DNA of 64,000 nt from Sphingosinicella sp041916975 (GTDB lineage Bacteria; Pseudomonadota; Alphaproteobacteria; Sphingomonadales; Sphingomonadaceae), in contig NZ_JAYRYK010000001.1 in NCBI RefSeq assembly GCF_041916975.1, forward strand, positions 3,720,001-3,784,000, read 5' to 3'. This document shows positions 40,905-49,522 of the stretch, piece after piece. How positions within the stretch are numbered: position 1 is the stretch's first letter; every line of letters begins with the position of its first letter. The notes beneath the pieces are model-generated. The model searched no databases. It was not told where the DNA came from and saw only the letters and a list, made by a program, of their open reading frames with translations. The position numbers and the translations under genes were made by a program.

Positions 40905-41774
40905 TCAGCGCGGATCGAGCGCGAACCGGAGCGCGGCATTGAGTGCGGCGGGCAGCATCGATACGTGCTCCTGTCCCTCGATTTCCTTGTAGTAGACGCG
41001 CATCGGCGCCACGGATTTTACCATCTCGCGGGCATCCTGAACGATGTATCCGAGTTCCTCGGCGCCGACGATCAGCATGAGTTCGTTGTTGCGATCCTGC
41101 TTCTCTCGTTCCGCGAGATAGCGGTCGCGCTCGGTGAGGAGCGAGCGGTTGTTCCACCAGATAGAGGGGCTGCCGGACACATATTTCTGGAACGCATCCG
41201 GGCGGTTGAACAGCACGTGGAGAACGAACTGCCCGCCGAGCGAATGGCCAAACAGCGTCTGCCGCTTGGGATCGATCCGGTAGCGGCTTTCAACGAGCGG
41301 TTTTACGCGATCGAGAAGCAAAGAGAGGAACGCCTCGCGCCCACCGGTGCGCTGCACGTTCTTCATCTTGCCGGGCACGTATTTCGGATCGGTCTTCGGC
41401 GTCATGTCGAAGAAGCGCCGGGGTCCATCGAATGCCGTCTCGATCGGATAGCCGACCGCGACGATGATCGCGGGACCGATGCGGCCTGCCTGCAGCCGCG
41501 CCGCGTCCACCATCGATCCGAACACCGAATTGCCGTCGAGCAGGTAGATCACCGGATAGCCGCCTGCGGGTTCCGGGCCGGTCGGCGCGGAAACGAAGAC
41601 GCGGTAGGTGCCGTTTTCGGATGTGATGTCGAATTGCCGCGCGCCGCTGATCGCGGCGGGTGCCTCGACGGGAGGCGGTGAAACGTCACCACCTCCCGCC
41701 ACCGCAGCGGCCTGCGTCGCCGCTACGGTCAGGAGTGCGCTTGCGACGGGGACAAGCAGGCCGTGTATCTTCAT
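40905..41774 (-). CDS. Exported IroE/Fes-like esterase without accessory domain
   Basis: This 289-residue protein is the only one of the five paralogues that consists of the hydrolase domain alone. It has a signal peptide (MKIHGLLVPVASALLTVAAT), YLLDGNSVFG, GHSLGG with the nucleophile, SPSIWWNNRS and the His in EGQEHVSM. AGGGAGAG lies 9 nt before the ATG at 41774. It is 29 nt upstream of the 39709 esterase in the same direction, so both are probably transcribed from the promoter region at 41775-41925. Confidence 0.83.
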   Translation of the reverse strand: MKIHGLLVPVASALLTVAATQAAAVAGGGDVSPPPVEAPAAISGARQFDITSENGTYRVFVSAPTGPEPAGGYPVIYLLDGNSVFGSMVDAARLQAGRIGPAIIVAVGYPIETAFDGPRRFFDMTPKTDPKYVPGKMKNVQRTGGREAFLSLLLDRVKPLVESRYRIDPKRQTLFGHSLGGQFVLHVLFNRPDAFQKYVSGSPSIWWNNRSLLTERDRYLAEREKQDRNNELMLIVGAEELGYIVQDAREMVKSVAPMRVYYKEIEGQEHVSMLPAALNAALRFALDPR

Positions 41775-41830
41775 GGAACGTCTCTCCCTCTTCATTCAGA
41801 CCTTTTCGCGCGCTCGTGGCGTGATCGTCA

Positions 41831-41848
41831 ATAAATTTCGAAAAAAAT
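41831..41848. promoter_or_regulatory. TTTCGAAA-type element between divergent esterase and carboxypeptidase genes
   Basis: ATAAATTTCGAAAAAAAT is at 41831-41848, and TATCGATA is at 41897-41904 in the same 151-nt divergent region. Both neighbours encode exported hydrolases, which matches the other occurrences of the element. Confidence 0.5.
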
Positions 41849-41925
41849 GGCACATTCGGTGAATTATTGTTATCAATGGTCTTTATTTTGGAATTTTATC
41901 GATATTCAACAAGCGGGAGGGGGCG

Positions 41926-43473
41926 TTGCGCAAGCTCATGTTTTGGCTGTGGAAGCGGTGTCGTGACGAACTGCGGAGTGGAGCAGGTGTGACTGCTGGG
42001 GTGCCGCGAATCGTACACTCGGTTGTCTGTCTGGTTGCCGCATGCCTCATGTGGCTCGTGCCGGTTGAGGCGGCTGAGGCTGAGCCCGCGAAGCTTCCGG
42101 ATGCCGTGACGCGTCAGGCGTCTGTTCGTCTCAGCGACGGCAAGGCGCTCACTTACCAGGTCACTGCGGGTGCGCTTCCAGTTGAAGGGCCGGGCGGTGA
42201 GCTTCTCGGAGAGGTGAGTTACACGGCCTATGTGGCCGCGGGGCAGGACAGGGCGCGCCGCCCTGTGACCTTCGCGTTCAATGGCGGGCCCGGTGCGTCT
42301 TCGGTGTTTCTCCACATCGGGCTCCTCGGTCCGAAGCGCGTCGACTTCGCCGTGGCCGGCTCGACGCCCTCCGATGCGACGCCGCTTCTCGATAATCCCG
42401 ACACTTGGCTCGCCTTCACCGATCTCGTGTTCGTCGATCCGGTCGGCACGGGTTTCAGCAAGGCGCACGTGACGCCGGATGCTGCGCGCAAGCACTTCTT
42501 CGGGACGCAGCGGGACGCGGATTATCTCTCCGGTTTTGTGGCGCGCTGGCTCGCCAAGAACGGCCGGATGGCTTCGCCCAAGTATCTCGTTGGCGAGAGC
42601 TACGCGGGTATTCGCGTGCCTAAAATGGCCTATCGACTTGTGAAGGTGGAAGGCGTCGCGGTTTCAGGAATCATCCTGCTGTCGCCGCTGCTCAACTCCG
42701 TGATGTCGGTGGAACCCGATATCTCGCCGTTGCCCTGGGTATCGCGCCTGCCTTCGATGGCGGCGACGCATCTCGAACGGCAGGGCAAACTCTCCGAAGA
42801 CGCGATGCGCGAGGTTGAAGCCTATGCGCGCGGCGAGTATATCCGCGATTTGATGCTCGGCCGCGAAGATCCCGCCGCCGTCACCCGTGCGGCAGACAAG
42901 GTCGCCGAGATGATCGGACTGCCTGCAGAAACGGTCCGCCGGCTTGGGGCACGCGTCAACAATCTCTTTTACACGCGCGAGCTCGAGAAGGAGAAAGGTG
43001 TGTTCGTCAGCGCCTACGATCCGGTGGTGACGAACTTCGACCCCTATCCGATTTCCGCCGAGCGGCAGGGTGACGATGCGATCCTGCAGGGCAGCATCGC
43101 GCCGCTGACCTCCGCGATCGTCCACTACGTAACACAGGACATCGGCTGGAAGCCGCAAGATCTCTACATGACGCTCAACATTCCGCTCAACCGCGGCTGG
43201 GAAAACGGCGAGGGCCTTCAGGAATCGGTCAGCGATCTGCGCAAGGCAATGGCGATGGATGGCAACATGAAGCTGCTCATCTCGCACGGCTATACCGATC
43301 TCCGCACACCCTATTTCGCAAGCAAGCTGGCGTTCGGGCAGATCCCGCCGATGGGCGACGTGGGCCGTGCGCGCTTCACGGTCTATCCCGGCGGCCACAT
43401 GTTCTATTCGCGAGCCGACAGCCGCGCAGCGTTCATGCGCGACGTACGGCAGGTCTATGCGCCGCGGCGCTAG
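41926..43473 (+). CDS. S10 serine carboxypeptidase-like protein (exported)
   Basis: This protein of up to 515 residues has the S10 motifs FNGGPGASS (118-126), DPVGTGFS, the nucleophile Ser225 in GESYAG, the Asp in HGYTDLRTPY and the His in YPGGHMFY. Family members remove C-terminal amino acids, and plant relatives are acyltransferases or esterases on phenolic esters. The start is uncertain: TTG 41926 has GGGAGG 5 nt upstream; ATG 41938 is further from it; GTG 41989 has GGAG and gives the most typical signal peptide. It heads a + strand operon with another esterase and threonine dehydratase. Confidence 0.83.
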   Translation: MRKLMFWLWKRCRDELRSGAGVTAGVPRIVHSVVCLVAACLMWLVPVEAAEAEPAKLPDAVTRQASVRLSDGKALTYQVTAGALPVEGPGGELLGEVSYTAYVAAGQDRARRPVTFAFNGGPGASSVFLHIGLLGPKRVDFAVAGSTPSDATPLLDNPDTWLAFTDLVFVDPVGTGFSKAHVTPDAARKHFFGTQRDADYLSGFVARWLAKNGRMASPKYLVGESYAGIRVPKMAYRLVKVEGVAVSGIILLSPLLNSVMSVEPDISPLPWVSRLPSMAATHLERQGKLSEDAMREVEAYARGEYIRDLMLGREDPAAVTRAADKVAEMIGLPAETVRRLGARVNNLFYTRELEKEKGVFVSAYDPVVTNFDPYPISAERQGDDAILQGSIAPLTSAIVHYVTQDIGWKPQDLYMTLNIPLNRGWENGEGLQESVSDLRKAMAMDGNMKLLISHGYTDLRTPYFASKLAFGQIPPMGDVGRARFTVYPGGHMFYSRADSRAAFMRDVRQVYAPRR

Positions 43474-43486
43474 CAAGGATATTGCC

Positions 43487-44635
43487 ATGAAATCACGTTC
43501 AATCGCCTTTCTGCTTTTGGCTGTCGGGCTTCCCGTGAACGCGGCAGTGCAGGCCGAAATCAAGCAGGCCGTACCGGTTGCGCTCGAAGGGACGGAGGTT
43601 CGTTGGCTCCAGTCCGCTGAGGGCCTCGATTACCGCATCTTCATTTCCACCCCCACCGAGCAGGCACCGCCGAACGGCTGGCCCGTTGTCTATGTGCTGG
43701 ACGGCAACGGTTGGTTCCTGCCGTTCGCGCAGCTTGCGCGCATGGTGGGCCGTCGCCCCGATCACAACGGGCGGCTGCCTGCCGTTGTCGTCGGCATCGG
43801 CTATCCCGGCGAGCGGCCGTTTCACACCGAGCGGCGGACGTGGGATTTCACGCCACCCGTCGCGCTCCGCGAACCGCCGCCCGCGCCCGGCGGCAGGCCG
43901 TGGTCGCGCACGGGAGGGTCCGAGGATTTCCTTGCGTTTCTCAAGACGCGCGTGAAGCCGATGATCGAGGCCGAATTCAAGATCGATACCAGCCGGCAGG
44001 CGCTCTACGGCCATTCGCTCGGCGGTCTGTTCACGCTCCACGCCGCGTTCACGCGCCCGGAGAGCTTCCAGTATTTCGGTGCGATGAGCCCGTCGATCTG
44101 GTGGAACAAGGCGTATGTGACGGACGAGGAGAAGGCGTTTCCGGCCGCGCTTGCGAAGCACAAGGGGCGGGCCAACCTCTTCATGGGTATCGGTGCCAGC
44201 GAGCTTCCGCACATGGTCGGCGATGCGGATGCCATGGCGAAGCGCATCGCGGCGGCGAAATATGACCGGCTCGATTTCACCTATGTGGCGTTTCCGGGCG
44301 AGGAGCATATCTCTGTCGCGACGCCCGCATTCACACGTTTCTACGACACTGTTTTCGCGGCGACGGACACGGACAAGGCGAGCTACCTGAAGGCGTATGA
44401 TCTAGGCGCCGACGCAAAGGCGATCGAGGATGCGGACGCCTATTTCAAACTGACGCCTGAGCGGCAGGCCGCTGTACGCCGCGCCGGACGTAGCCTCGCC
44501 AATCCAGAGCCCGCAGCATTCGACCGCCGTCTGCGCGGCTGGATCGCGGCGCTTCCGGCGCACGAGCGCGAGGCTGTACAAAAACAGCACGACCGCTGGG
44601 ACCGAAAGACCGGCACCGTGCCGGTTCCCTATTGA
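43487..44635 (+). CDS. Exported IroE/Fes-like esterase with divergent C-terminal accessory domain
   Basis: This is a 382-residue exported hydrolase. It has a signal peptide (MKSRSIAFLLLAVGLPVNAA), YVLDGNGWFLPF, GHSLGG with the nucleophile, SPSIWWNKAY and the His of GEEHISVA. Its C-terminal 65 residues begin DADAYFKLTPERQAAVR and end TGTVPVPY, a diverged form of the module in the 30676 and 39709 esterases. AAGGA lies 7 nt before the ATG. It is 13 nt after the carboxypeptidase gene and 4 nt before the threonine dehydratase gene. Confidence 0.82.
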   Translation: MKSRSIAFLLLAVGLPVNAAVQAEIKQAVPVALEGTEVRWLQSAEGLDYRIFISTPTEQAPPNGWPVVYVLDGNGWFLPFAQLARMVGRRPDHNGRLPAVVVGIGYPGERPFHTERRTWDFTPPVALREPPPAPGGRPWSRTGGSEDFLAFLKTRVKPMIEAEFKIDTSRQALYGHSLGGLFTLHAAFTRPESFQYFGAMSPSIWWNKAYVTDEEKAFPAALAKHKGRANLFMGIGASELPHMVGDADAMAKRIAAAKYDRLDFTYVAFPGEEHISVATPAFTRFYDTVFAATDTDKASYLKAYDLGADAKAIEDADAYFKLTPERQAAVRRAGRSLANPEPAAFDRRLRGWIAALPAHEREAVQKQHDRWDRKTGTVPVPY

Positions 44636-44639
44636 TCCG

Positions 44640-45881
44640 ATGGCTTCGTCCTTCGAACCCGGGCGTTTGCCCACACTCGCCGATGTCCAACAGGCCGCGC
44701 GCGCAATTGCCGGCGCGGTTGCGGACACGCCGTTCATGCTCAGCGAGACCCTGTCGGCAAGCGCGGGGTGCAAGCTCTATCTCAAGTTCGAGAACCTCCA
44801 GTTCACCGCCTCGTTCAAGGAGCGCGGCGCACTGAACAAGCTGTTGTCTCTGTCGGCGGCGGAGCGCGCGGCGGGCGTCTGTGCGATGTCCGCCGGCAAC
44901 CACGCGCAGGGAGTGGCGTATCATGCGCACCGGCTCGGCATCGCGGCGACGATCGTGATGCCGGCAGGTACGCCGCTCACCAAGATCTCGCGCACGCGCG
45001 ATCACGGCGCGAACGTCATCGTGCACGGCAGCAATCTGAATGCCGCGCTCACCCTGGCGAAGGAGCTTGCTGCACGCGACGGGATGACGTTCGTTCATCC
45101 TTATGCTGATCCGGCGGTGATCGCGGGGCAGGGGACGCTTGCGCTCGAAATGCTGGGCGCAGTGCCGTCGCTCGATGTCATCGTCGTGCCTGTGGGCGGC
45201 GGCGGGCTCATCTCGGGCATCGCTGTCGCGGCGAAAGCGATCAAGCCTTCGATCCGCATCATCGGCGTGCAATCGGAGGTGTATCCGTCGATGGCCTGCG
45301 CGATGGCGGGAACGCAGCCGCCCGCTGCGGATCGGCTCACGATCGCCGAGGGCATCGCCGTAAAGGAGGCGCACCCTTATACGCGGGAGATCATCTCGCA
45401 TTTTGTCGACGAGATGCTCGTTGTCGAGGAGGCTGCGATCGAACGCGCCATCGCCGACCTTCTCGCCATCGAGAAAACCGTGGCCGAAGGCGCGGGCGCG
45501 GCGGCGCTCGCCGGGGTAATCAGCAACCGGGAGCGGTTTCGCGGCCTCAATGTGGCTGTGCCGCTCAGCGGCGGCAACATCGATCTCAGGGTTCTCGCCT
45601 CGGTCGCGATGCGCGCCCTGGTGCGCGGCGGGCAGCTGATGCGCTTCAGCATCGCGGTGAACGACCAGCCCGGAACGCTCGCCCGTCTTGCGACGCTGCT
45701 CGGCCAGCTTGGCGCGAACATCATCGAGATCATGCACGACCGGTTGGCGCTGTCATCCAGCCCCAAAGGCGCGGTGATCGATGTGGTCGTCGAGGTGCAG
45801 GACCACGCCCACCGCGCCGTCATCGTGGAACGGCTGCGGGAGGAAGGCTTCACGCCGACGCTGTGGCAGGATGCGATCTGA
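44640..45881 (+). CDS. Threonine ammonia-lyase (biodegradative type with ACT domain)
   Basis: This is a 413-residue PLP enzyme deaminating threonine or serine to the 2-oxo acid. K60 in TASFKERGA binds PLP; SAGNHAQGVAYHA and GGGGLISGIA are the substrate and phosphate loops. A C-terminal ACT domain (MRFSIAVNDQPGTLARLATL and following, about 335-413) indicates allosteric control. Length and domain order fit the about 400-residue bacterial type rather than the 500-residue biosynthetic IlvA. It is the last gene after the carboxypeptidase and esterase, so it may use an amino acid released by them. Confidence 0.9.
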   Translation: MASSFEPGRLPTLADVQQAARAIAGAVADTPFMLSETLSASAGCKLYLKFENLQFTASFKERGALNKLLSLSAAERAAGVCAMSAGNHAQGVAYHAHRLGIAATIVMPAGTPLTKISRTRDHGANVIVHGSNLNAALTLAKELAARDGMTFVHPYADPAVIAGQGTLALEMLGAVPSLDVIVVPVGGGGLISGIAVAAKAIKPSIRIIGVQSEVYPSMACAMAGTQPPAADRLTIAEGIAVKEAHPYTREIISHFVDEMLVVEEAAIERAIADLLAIEKTVAEGAGAAALAGVISNRERFRGLNVAVPLSGGNIDLRVLASVAMRALVRGGQLMRFSIAVNDQPGTLARLATLLGQLGANIIEIMHDRLALSSSPKGAVIDVVVEVQDHAHRAVIVERLREEGFTPTLWQDAI

Positions 45882-45930
45882 GCAGTCGATGCGTTTCAGG
45901 ATGCGCGGCGGGTCACATGACCCACGCACG

Positions 45931-47214
45931 CTAGGAAAGCGACGCGAGCAGATCGGGGATGCGCATGAAGGCGAACGCCACGGTGCTGTCGGCGATGCCG
46001 TAGGGCATGAAGATGCAATCCCGGTGGCGTAGCGCGCCGCAGGTGTAGACGACGTTCGGCACATAACCCTCCCGGTCCGCTTCGGATGCGGCGAGAAGGG
46101 GTGTGGCGGTGCGGCCGAGTACGCGGGAGGGGTCTTCCTTGTCGAGCAGCACGGCGCCGATCGAGTATTTGCGCATGGCGCCGACGCCATGGGTGAGTAC
46201 GAGCCAGCCCTCGTCGAGTTCGATCGGGGCGCCGCAATTGCCAATCTGAAGGAGTTCCCAGGAATAGCGGGGGGCGAGCAGCAACGTGCCTTCGTCCCAA
46301 TGGGTGAGGCTGTCGGATGCGATCAGGTAAAGGTTTTCGCCGTCCTGCCGTCCGATCATCATGTAGCGACCATCGATCTTGCGCGGAAAAAGACCCATAC
46401 CCTTGTTACGGGCGGCGCGGCCGGTGAGTGGGGTCAGGTGGAAGCTGCGGAAATCCCGTGTCGAGAGCAGTTCGGAGCGGATTTCGCGGCCGTTATAGGC
46501 GGTGTAGGTGCCGAGCCATTCATAGCTGCCGTCTTCATGTTCGAAGCGCAGCAGGCGAAGGTCTTCAAGGCCGTTGGTCTGCGCCGGTGTGATCGGAAAC
46601 AGCACCGTGCCCGAAAGTGTGCTGTCGGCATGGCGGTATACGCAGACGGGGCCTTCCTGCAGCCTGTCTTCGGGGCTCTGCGCGTCCGCGGCTGTCGCAA
46701 ACGGCGGTTGCGGCGCGAGTTGAAGCTTGCCTTTCGATCCCAGAATGCCCTCACGAAAGGCGACGGAGGAAATATGTCCTTCGCCTACGGCGCGCAGCGA
46801 CAGCACGATGCGCACGCTATCCTTTTCAAGGCCGCTTTGATCGACATGCGGCACGACGCTCGGGTTCATGAGCGCGGCGGCGGCATAGCTGTATTCGTGG
46901 CAGAAATAGGCGCCGATCAGCTGCCGCCGCGCCGCGCTGAGCAGGCATGTATCCAGCGCCAGCATCGCAGCTACCTCGTCGCAGCGGGTAACGAATACCT
47001 TCTCCGTCTGCCAGTGCCGCGCCTCGAAATCGCGCATCACGAGCGCAAGTTCGTCCGCGACCGTCTGCTCGTCGAGGGCAAGCACCGCATCGACGATGCG
47101 ACGGCTTCGGCTCGGCGCAGCGCTGGTCGCCTGCCAGCCGAGATGGAACGGGCGCACCACGACCCGCGAGGGGTCTGCGGTCAGGCGGAGCGGCAACGTC
47201 TGGATTGCTTGCAA
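45931..47214 (-). CDS. Glycoside hydrolase family 130 protein (mannoside phosphorylase-like)
   Basis: This is a 427-residue five-bladed propeller protein of GH130. Visible features are NPSVVPHVDQSGLEKDSVRIVLS, EDLRLLRFEHEDGSYEWLGTYTAYNG, the phosphate-binding-type Arg/His segments and NCGAPIELDEGWLVLTHGVG. Family members phosphorolyse or hydrolyse beta-mannosides. No signal peptide, so cytoplasmic. It is 22 nt downstream of a GT4 fusion gene on the minus strand, a pairing that suggests making and trimming an intracellular or surface mannoside. Confidence 0.87.
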   Translation of the reverse strand: MQAIQTLPLRLTADPSRVVVRPFHLGWQATSAAPSRSRRIVDAVLALDEQTVADELALVMRDFEARHWQTEKVFVTRCDEVAAMLALDTCLLSAARRQLIGAYFCHEYSYAAAALMNPSVVPHVDQSGLEKDSVRIVLSLRAVGEGHISSVAFREGILGSKGKLQLAPQPPFATAADAQSPEDRLQEGPVCVYRHADSTLSGTVLFPITPAQTNGLEDLRLLRFEHEDGSYEWLGTYTAYNGREIRSELLSTRDFRSFHLTPLTGRAARNKGMGLFPRKIDGRYMMIGRQDGENLYLIASDSLTHWDEGTLLLAPRYSWELLQIGNCGAPIELDEGWLVLTHGVGAMRKYSIGAVLLDKEDPSRVLGRTATPLLAASEADREGYVPNVVYTCGALRHRDCIFMPYGIADSTVAFAFMRIPDLLASLS

Positions 47215-47236
47215 GGATCGGCCCCGTCTCTCCGGC

Positions 47237-49522
47237 TTAGGCGGAGAGCTTCTCCGCCGGGCGCTGTTGTGCCACCGATTCGGCCAGTTTCGAAAGCCTG
47301 ATCATGGCGCAGGAGGACAATTGCAGCGCAAGCAGCGACTCCGCGCCCTGATTGAGGTTGACGCCGACCGGGGTCAGCCCGTCGAAACACCCGCCGTCAC
47401 CGCGCGTGGCGAGCGGGGTGCCGTGATCGTTATGGCCGAGGAACCACTGGTAGCAGCTTCGCCCCATCTCGACCCAGTGCATGTCGGGTGCCACCTCGAA
47501 AGCTGCGAGGCACGCTTCAAGCGTGGCATGCGCCTCGAGCGGTTGCTGATCGAACGGCAGGGGGTGCTTGTAGAGGCGTCCGAAACTCTCCGTGCCGACT
47601 GCGCGGAAATGGCCCCCCGGCGCGGTCTGTCGCTCCATGATCCAGCGCAGCGTCGCAAGGCCTGTTTCGATGAACGTGGGATTCTGCAGCCGTTGTCCGG
47701 CCGCCAGAAGCGCCTCTGGAAGCCGTGCATTGTCGTAAGCCAGCATCGCCTCGAACCATGCCCAATCGGGACGGCGCGCGGTAGCGAGGATTGCCAGCAG
47801 CTGATCGCCGGATCGTTCGATAAGTTCGCGGGCCATGACATGATGCGGCACCGCATCGAGCACGGCCGCCGCGCCCAGCATCGTGAAGGCCATGGCGCGC
47901 GGTGCATCGAGTGTGATGTCGCGGGCTGCTGTTTCGAAAAGGCGCAGGCCCCATTCCCGGTGTTTACTCATAGGCGCCTCGCGCGCCGTAACGCCGAGCG
48001 CCCACAGTGCGCGGCCGCAAGAGTCTTCGGAACCTTCCTCTTCGCACCACCTGCGGTCATAGGTCATGAAATTCCGAAACCGGCGGCGTTCAGGGTTCCA
48101 CGCGTGCTGAAGGAAAGCCGCGTAGACCGCAGTCCAGCGATCGCGCACAGCGTCGTCAAGCGAAGGCAGGCGGTGCATCAGGATGAGCGCGCGGGCGTTG
48201 TCGTCCGTGCAATAGCCGTGGTTGCGATCCGCTACGGCGAAGGCGCCGTGCTGGAGAAGCCCGGTGGCATCGCTCATGCGCAACACGGCGCTCGCATCCG
48301 GCGGCAGGATGGTTTGGGCGGGCCGGGGCGAGAGTCGGGCGGGCCTTTCCGCCTCTGCTGCGACGAGGAGCGCATGTGCGCTGCGGGCCAGTTCCGACCA
48401 GAGCATCGAACGGCCTCGCGCATAGGCGCGCGCGCTGTAGGCGAGGCGGGTGCGCGTGTTCGAAAACAACCCGGATATGGCTTTTGCCATAGCGTCGCTG
48501 CTGCGGAACGGAACGAGGATGCCGTGATCGGCATCGAGGATCTCGGTTGCATGAAGGTAGGGCGTTGATACGACCGGCTTACCGAGACCCACTGCATAGC
48601 TGAGCGTGCCCGAGGTAATCTGCGCGGGATTTACATAGGGCGTAACATAGATATCCGCAGCTTGCAGGTAATCGAGAAGTTCGTCGCGTGGTACGAACCG
48701 GTCGATGAAGGCAATGTGCTGATCCACGCCAAGCTCGTGGCCGAGCGCTGTCAGCCGTTGCCGGTACGTCTCACCTTCGGTCCGCAGCAAGTTGGGGTGC
48801 GTGGCGCCAAGAACGACATAAAGCGCATCCGGATGTTGCGCCGTGACCGACGGCATCGCGCGGATCATGGTATCGATGCCCTTGTCCGGGGCAAGCAGCC
48901 CGAAGGTCAGGATGACCTTGCGCGTTTCCCAGCCGAAGAGGGGTTTCACAGTGTCTGGGTCGACACAGGCGCGGTCGGGAACGCCGTGCGGGATAACGCT
49001 GATCCGCCCGGATGCCATGCCATAGCATTCGGAGAGGATGCTGCGCCCACGTTCCGCCATCACCATGATGCGGCTGCTGCGGGCGAGCACCGCGTTCATT
49101 ACGCGGCGTTGGTCCGCATCGGGATGTTCGAGCACGGTATGCAGCGTAGTGAGGAGCGGCAGATTGGTGCGTGCGAGCAGGTGCAGAATGAAATCCCCGC
49201 AGCTCCCGCCGAAAATGCCGAATTCGTGCTGCAGCCAGATCGCCTGAGCACCGCTTTCCTCTATGACCCGTGCGGTCTCGGAATAGGCGGACAGATCCTG
49301 ATCATCCAGAAGGCGGACATCGTCGGCATAGCTCTCGCCGGCCTTATCTGTCATGGCGTAAAGATCGACCCGAAGCTCCGGGAGCACGGCTTTCAGCGCA
49401 TTTCGGCAATCGGTGGTGAACGTGGCGATGCCGCACCGCCGCGGTTCGCTGTTGCCGATGAGCGCGATGTGGCGAAGTGTGGGCGGAAACAGGGCCTCCG
49501 CCGCACCGCGCTCGTCCCTCAT
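47237..49522 (-). CDS. GT4 glycosyltransferase fused to a C-terminal helical-toroid-like domain
   Basis: This is a 761-residue two-part protein. Residues about 15-395 are a GT-B family 4 transferase (NSEPRRCGIATFTTD, FGLLAPDKGIDTMIRAM, and the donor motif SGTLSYAVGLGKPVVSTPYLHATEIL). Residues about 400-761 form a helix-rich part (DRNHGYCTDDNARALILMH, DWAWFEAMLAYDNARLPEALL) resembling (alpha/alpha)6 glycosidase toroids. The fusion would join sugar transfer and cleavage or binding. Its start overlaps the hemerythrin gene by 4 nt, and GH130 follows. Confidence 0.85.
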   Translation of the reverse strand: MRDERGAAEALFPPTLRHIALIGNSEPRRCGIATFTTDCRNALKAVLPELRVDLYAMTDKAGESYADDVRLLDDQDLSAYSETARVIEESGAQAIWLQHEFGIFGGSCGDFILHLLARTNLPLLTTLHTVLEHPDADQRRVMNAVLARSSRIMVMAERGRSILSECYGMASGRISVIPHGVPDRACVDPDTVKPLFGWETRKVILTFGLLAPDKGIDTMIRAMPSVTAQHPDALYVVLGATHPNLLRTEGETYRQRLTALGHELGVDQHIAFIDRFVPRDELLDYLQAADIYVTPYVNPAQITSGTLSYAVGLGKPVVSTPYLHATEILDADHGILVPFRSSDAMAKAISGLFSNTRTRLAYSARAYARGRSMLWSELARSAHALLVAAEAERPARLSPRPAQTILPPDASAVLRMSDATGLLQHGAFAVADRNHGYCTDDNARALILMHRLPSLDDAVRDRWTAVYAAFLQHAWNPERRRFRNFMTYDRRWCEEEGSEDSCGRALWALGVTAREAPMSKHREWGLRLFETAARDITLDAPRAMAFTMLGAAAVLDAVPHHVMARELIERSGDQLLAILATARRPDWAWFEAMLAYDNARLPEALLAAGQRLQNPTFIETGLATLRWIMERQTAPGGHFRAVGTESFGRLYKHPLPFDQQPLEAHATLEACLAAFEVAPDMHWVEMGRSCYQWFLGHNDHGTPLATRGDGGCFDGLTPVGVNLNQGAESLLALQLSSCAMIRLSKLAESVAQQRPAEKLSA

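Noticed and set aside
45910..45923. Palindrome GGGTCACATGACCC between convergent stops as a terminator
   Set aside because: It has almost no loop and no T-run, so it cannot form a standard terminator hairpin; it could be a protein site, but nothing supports one.
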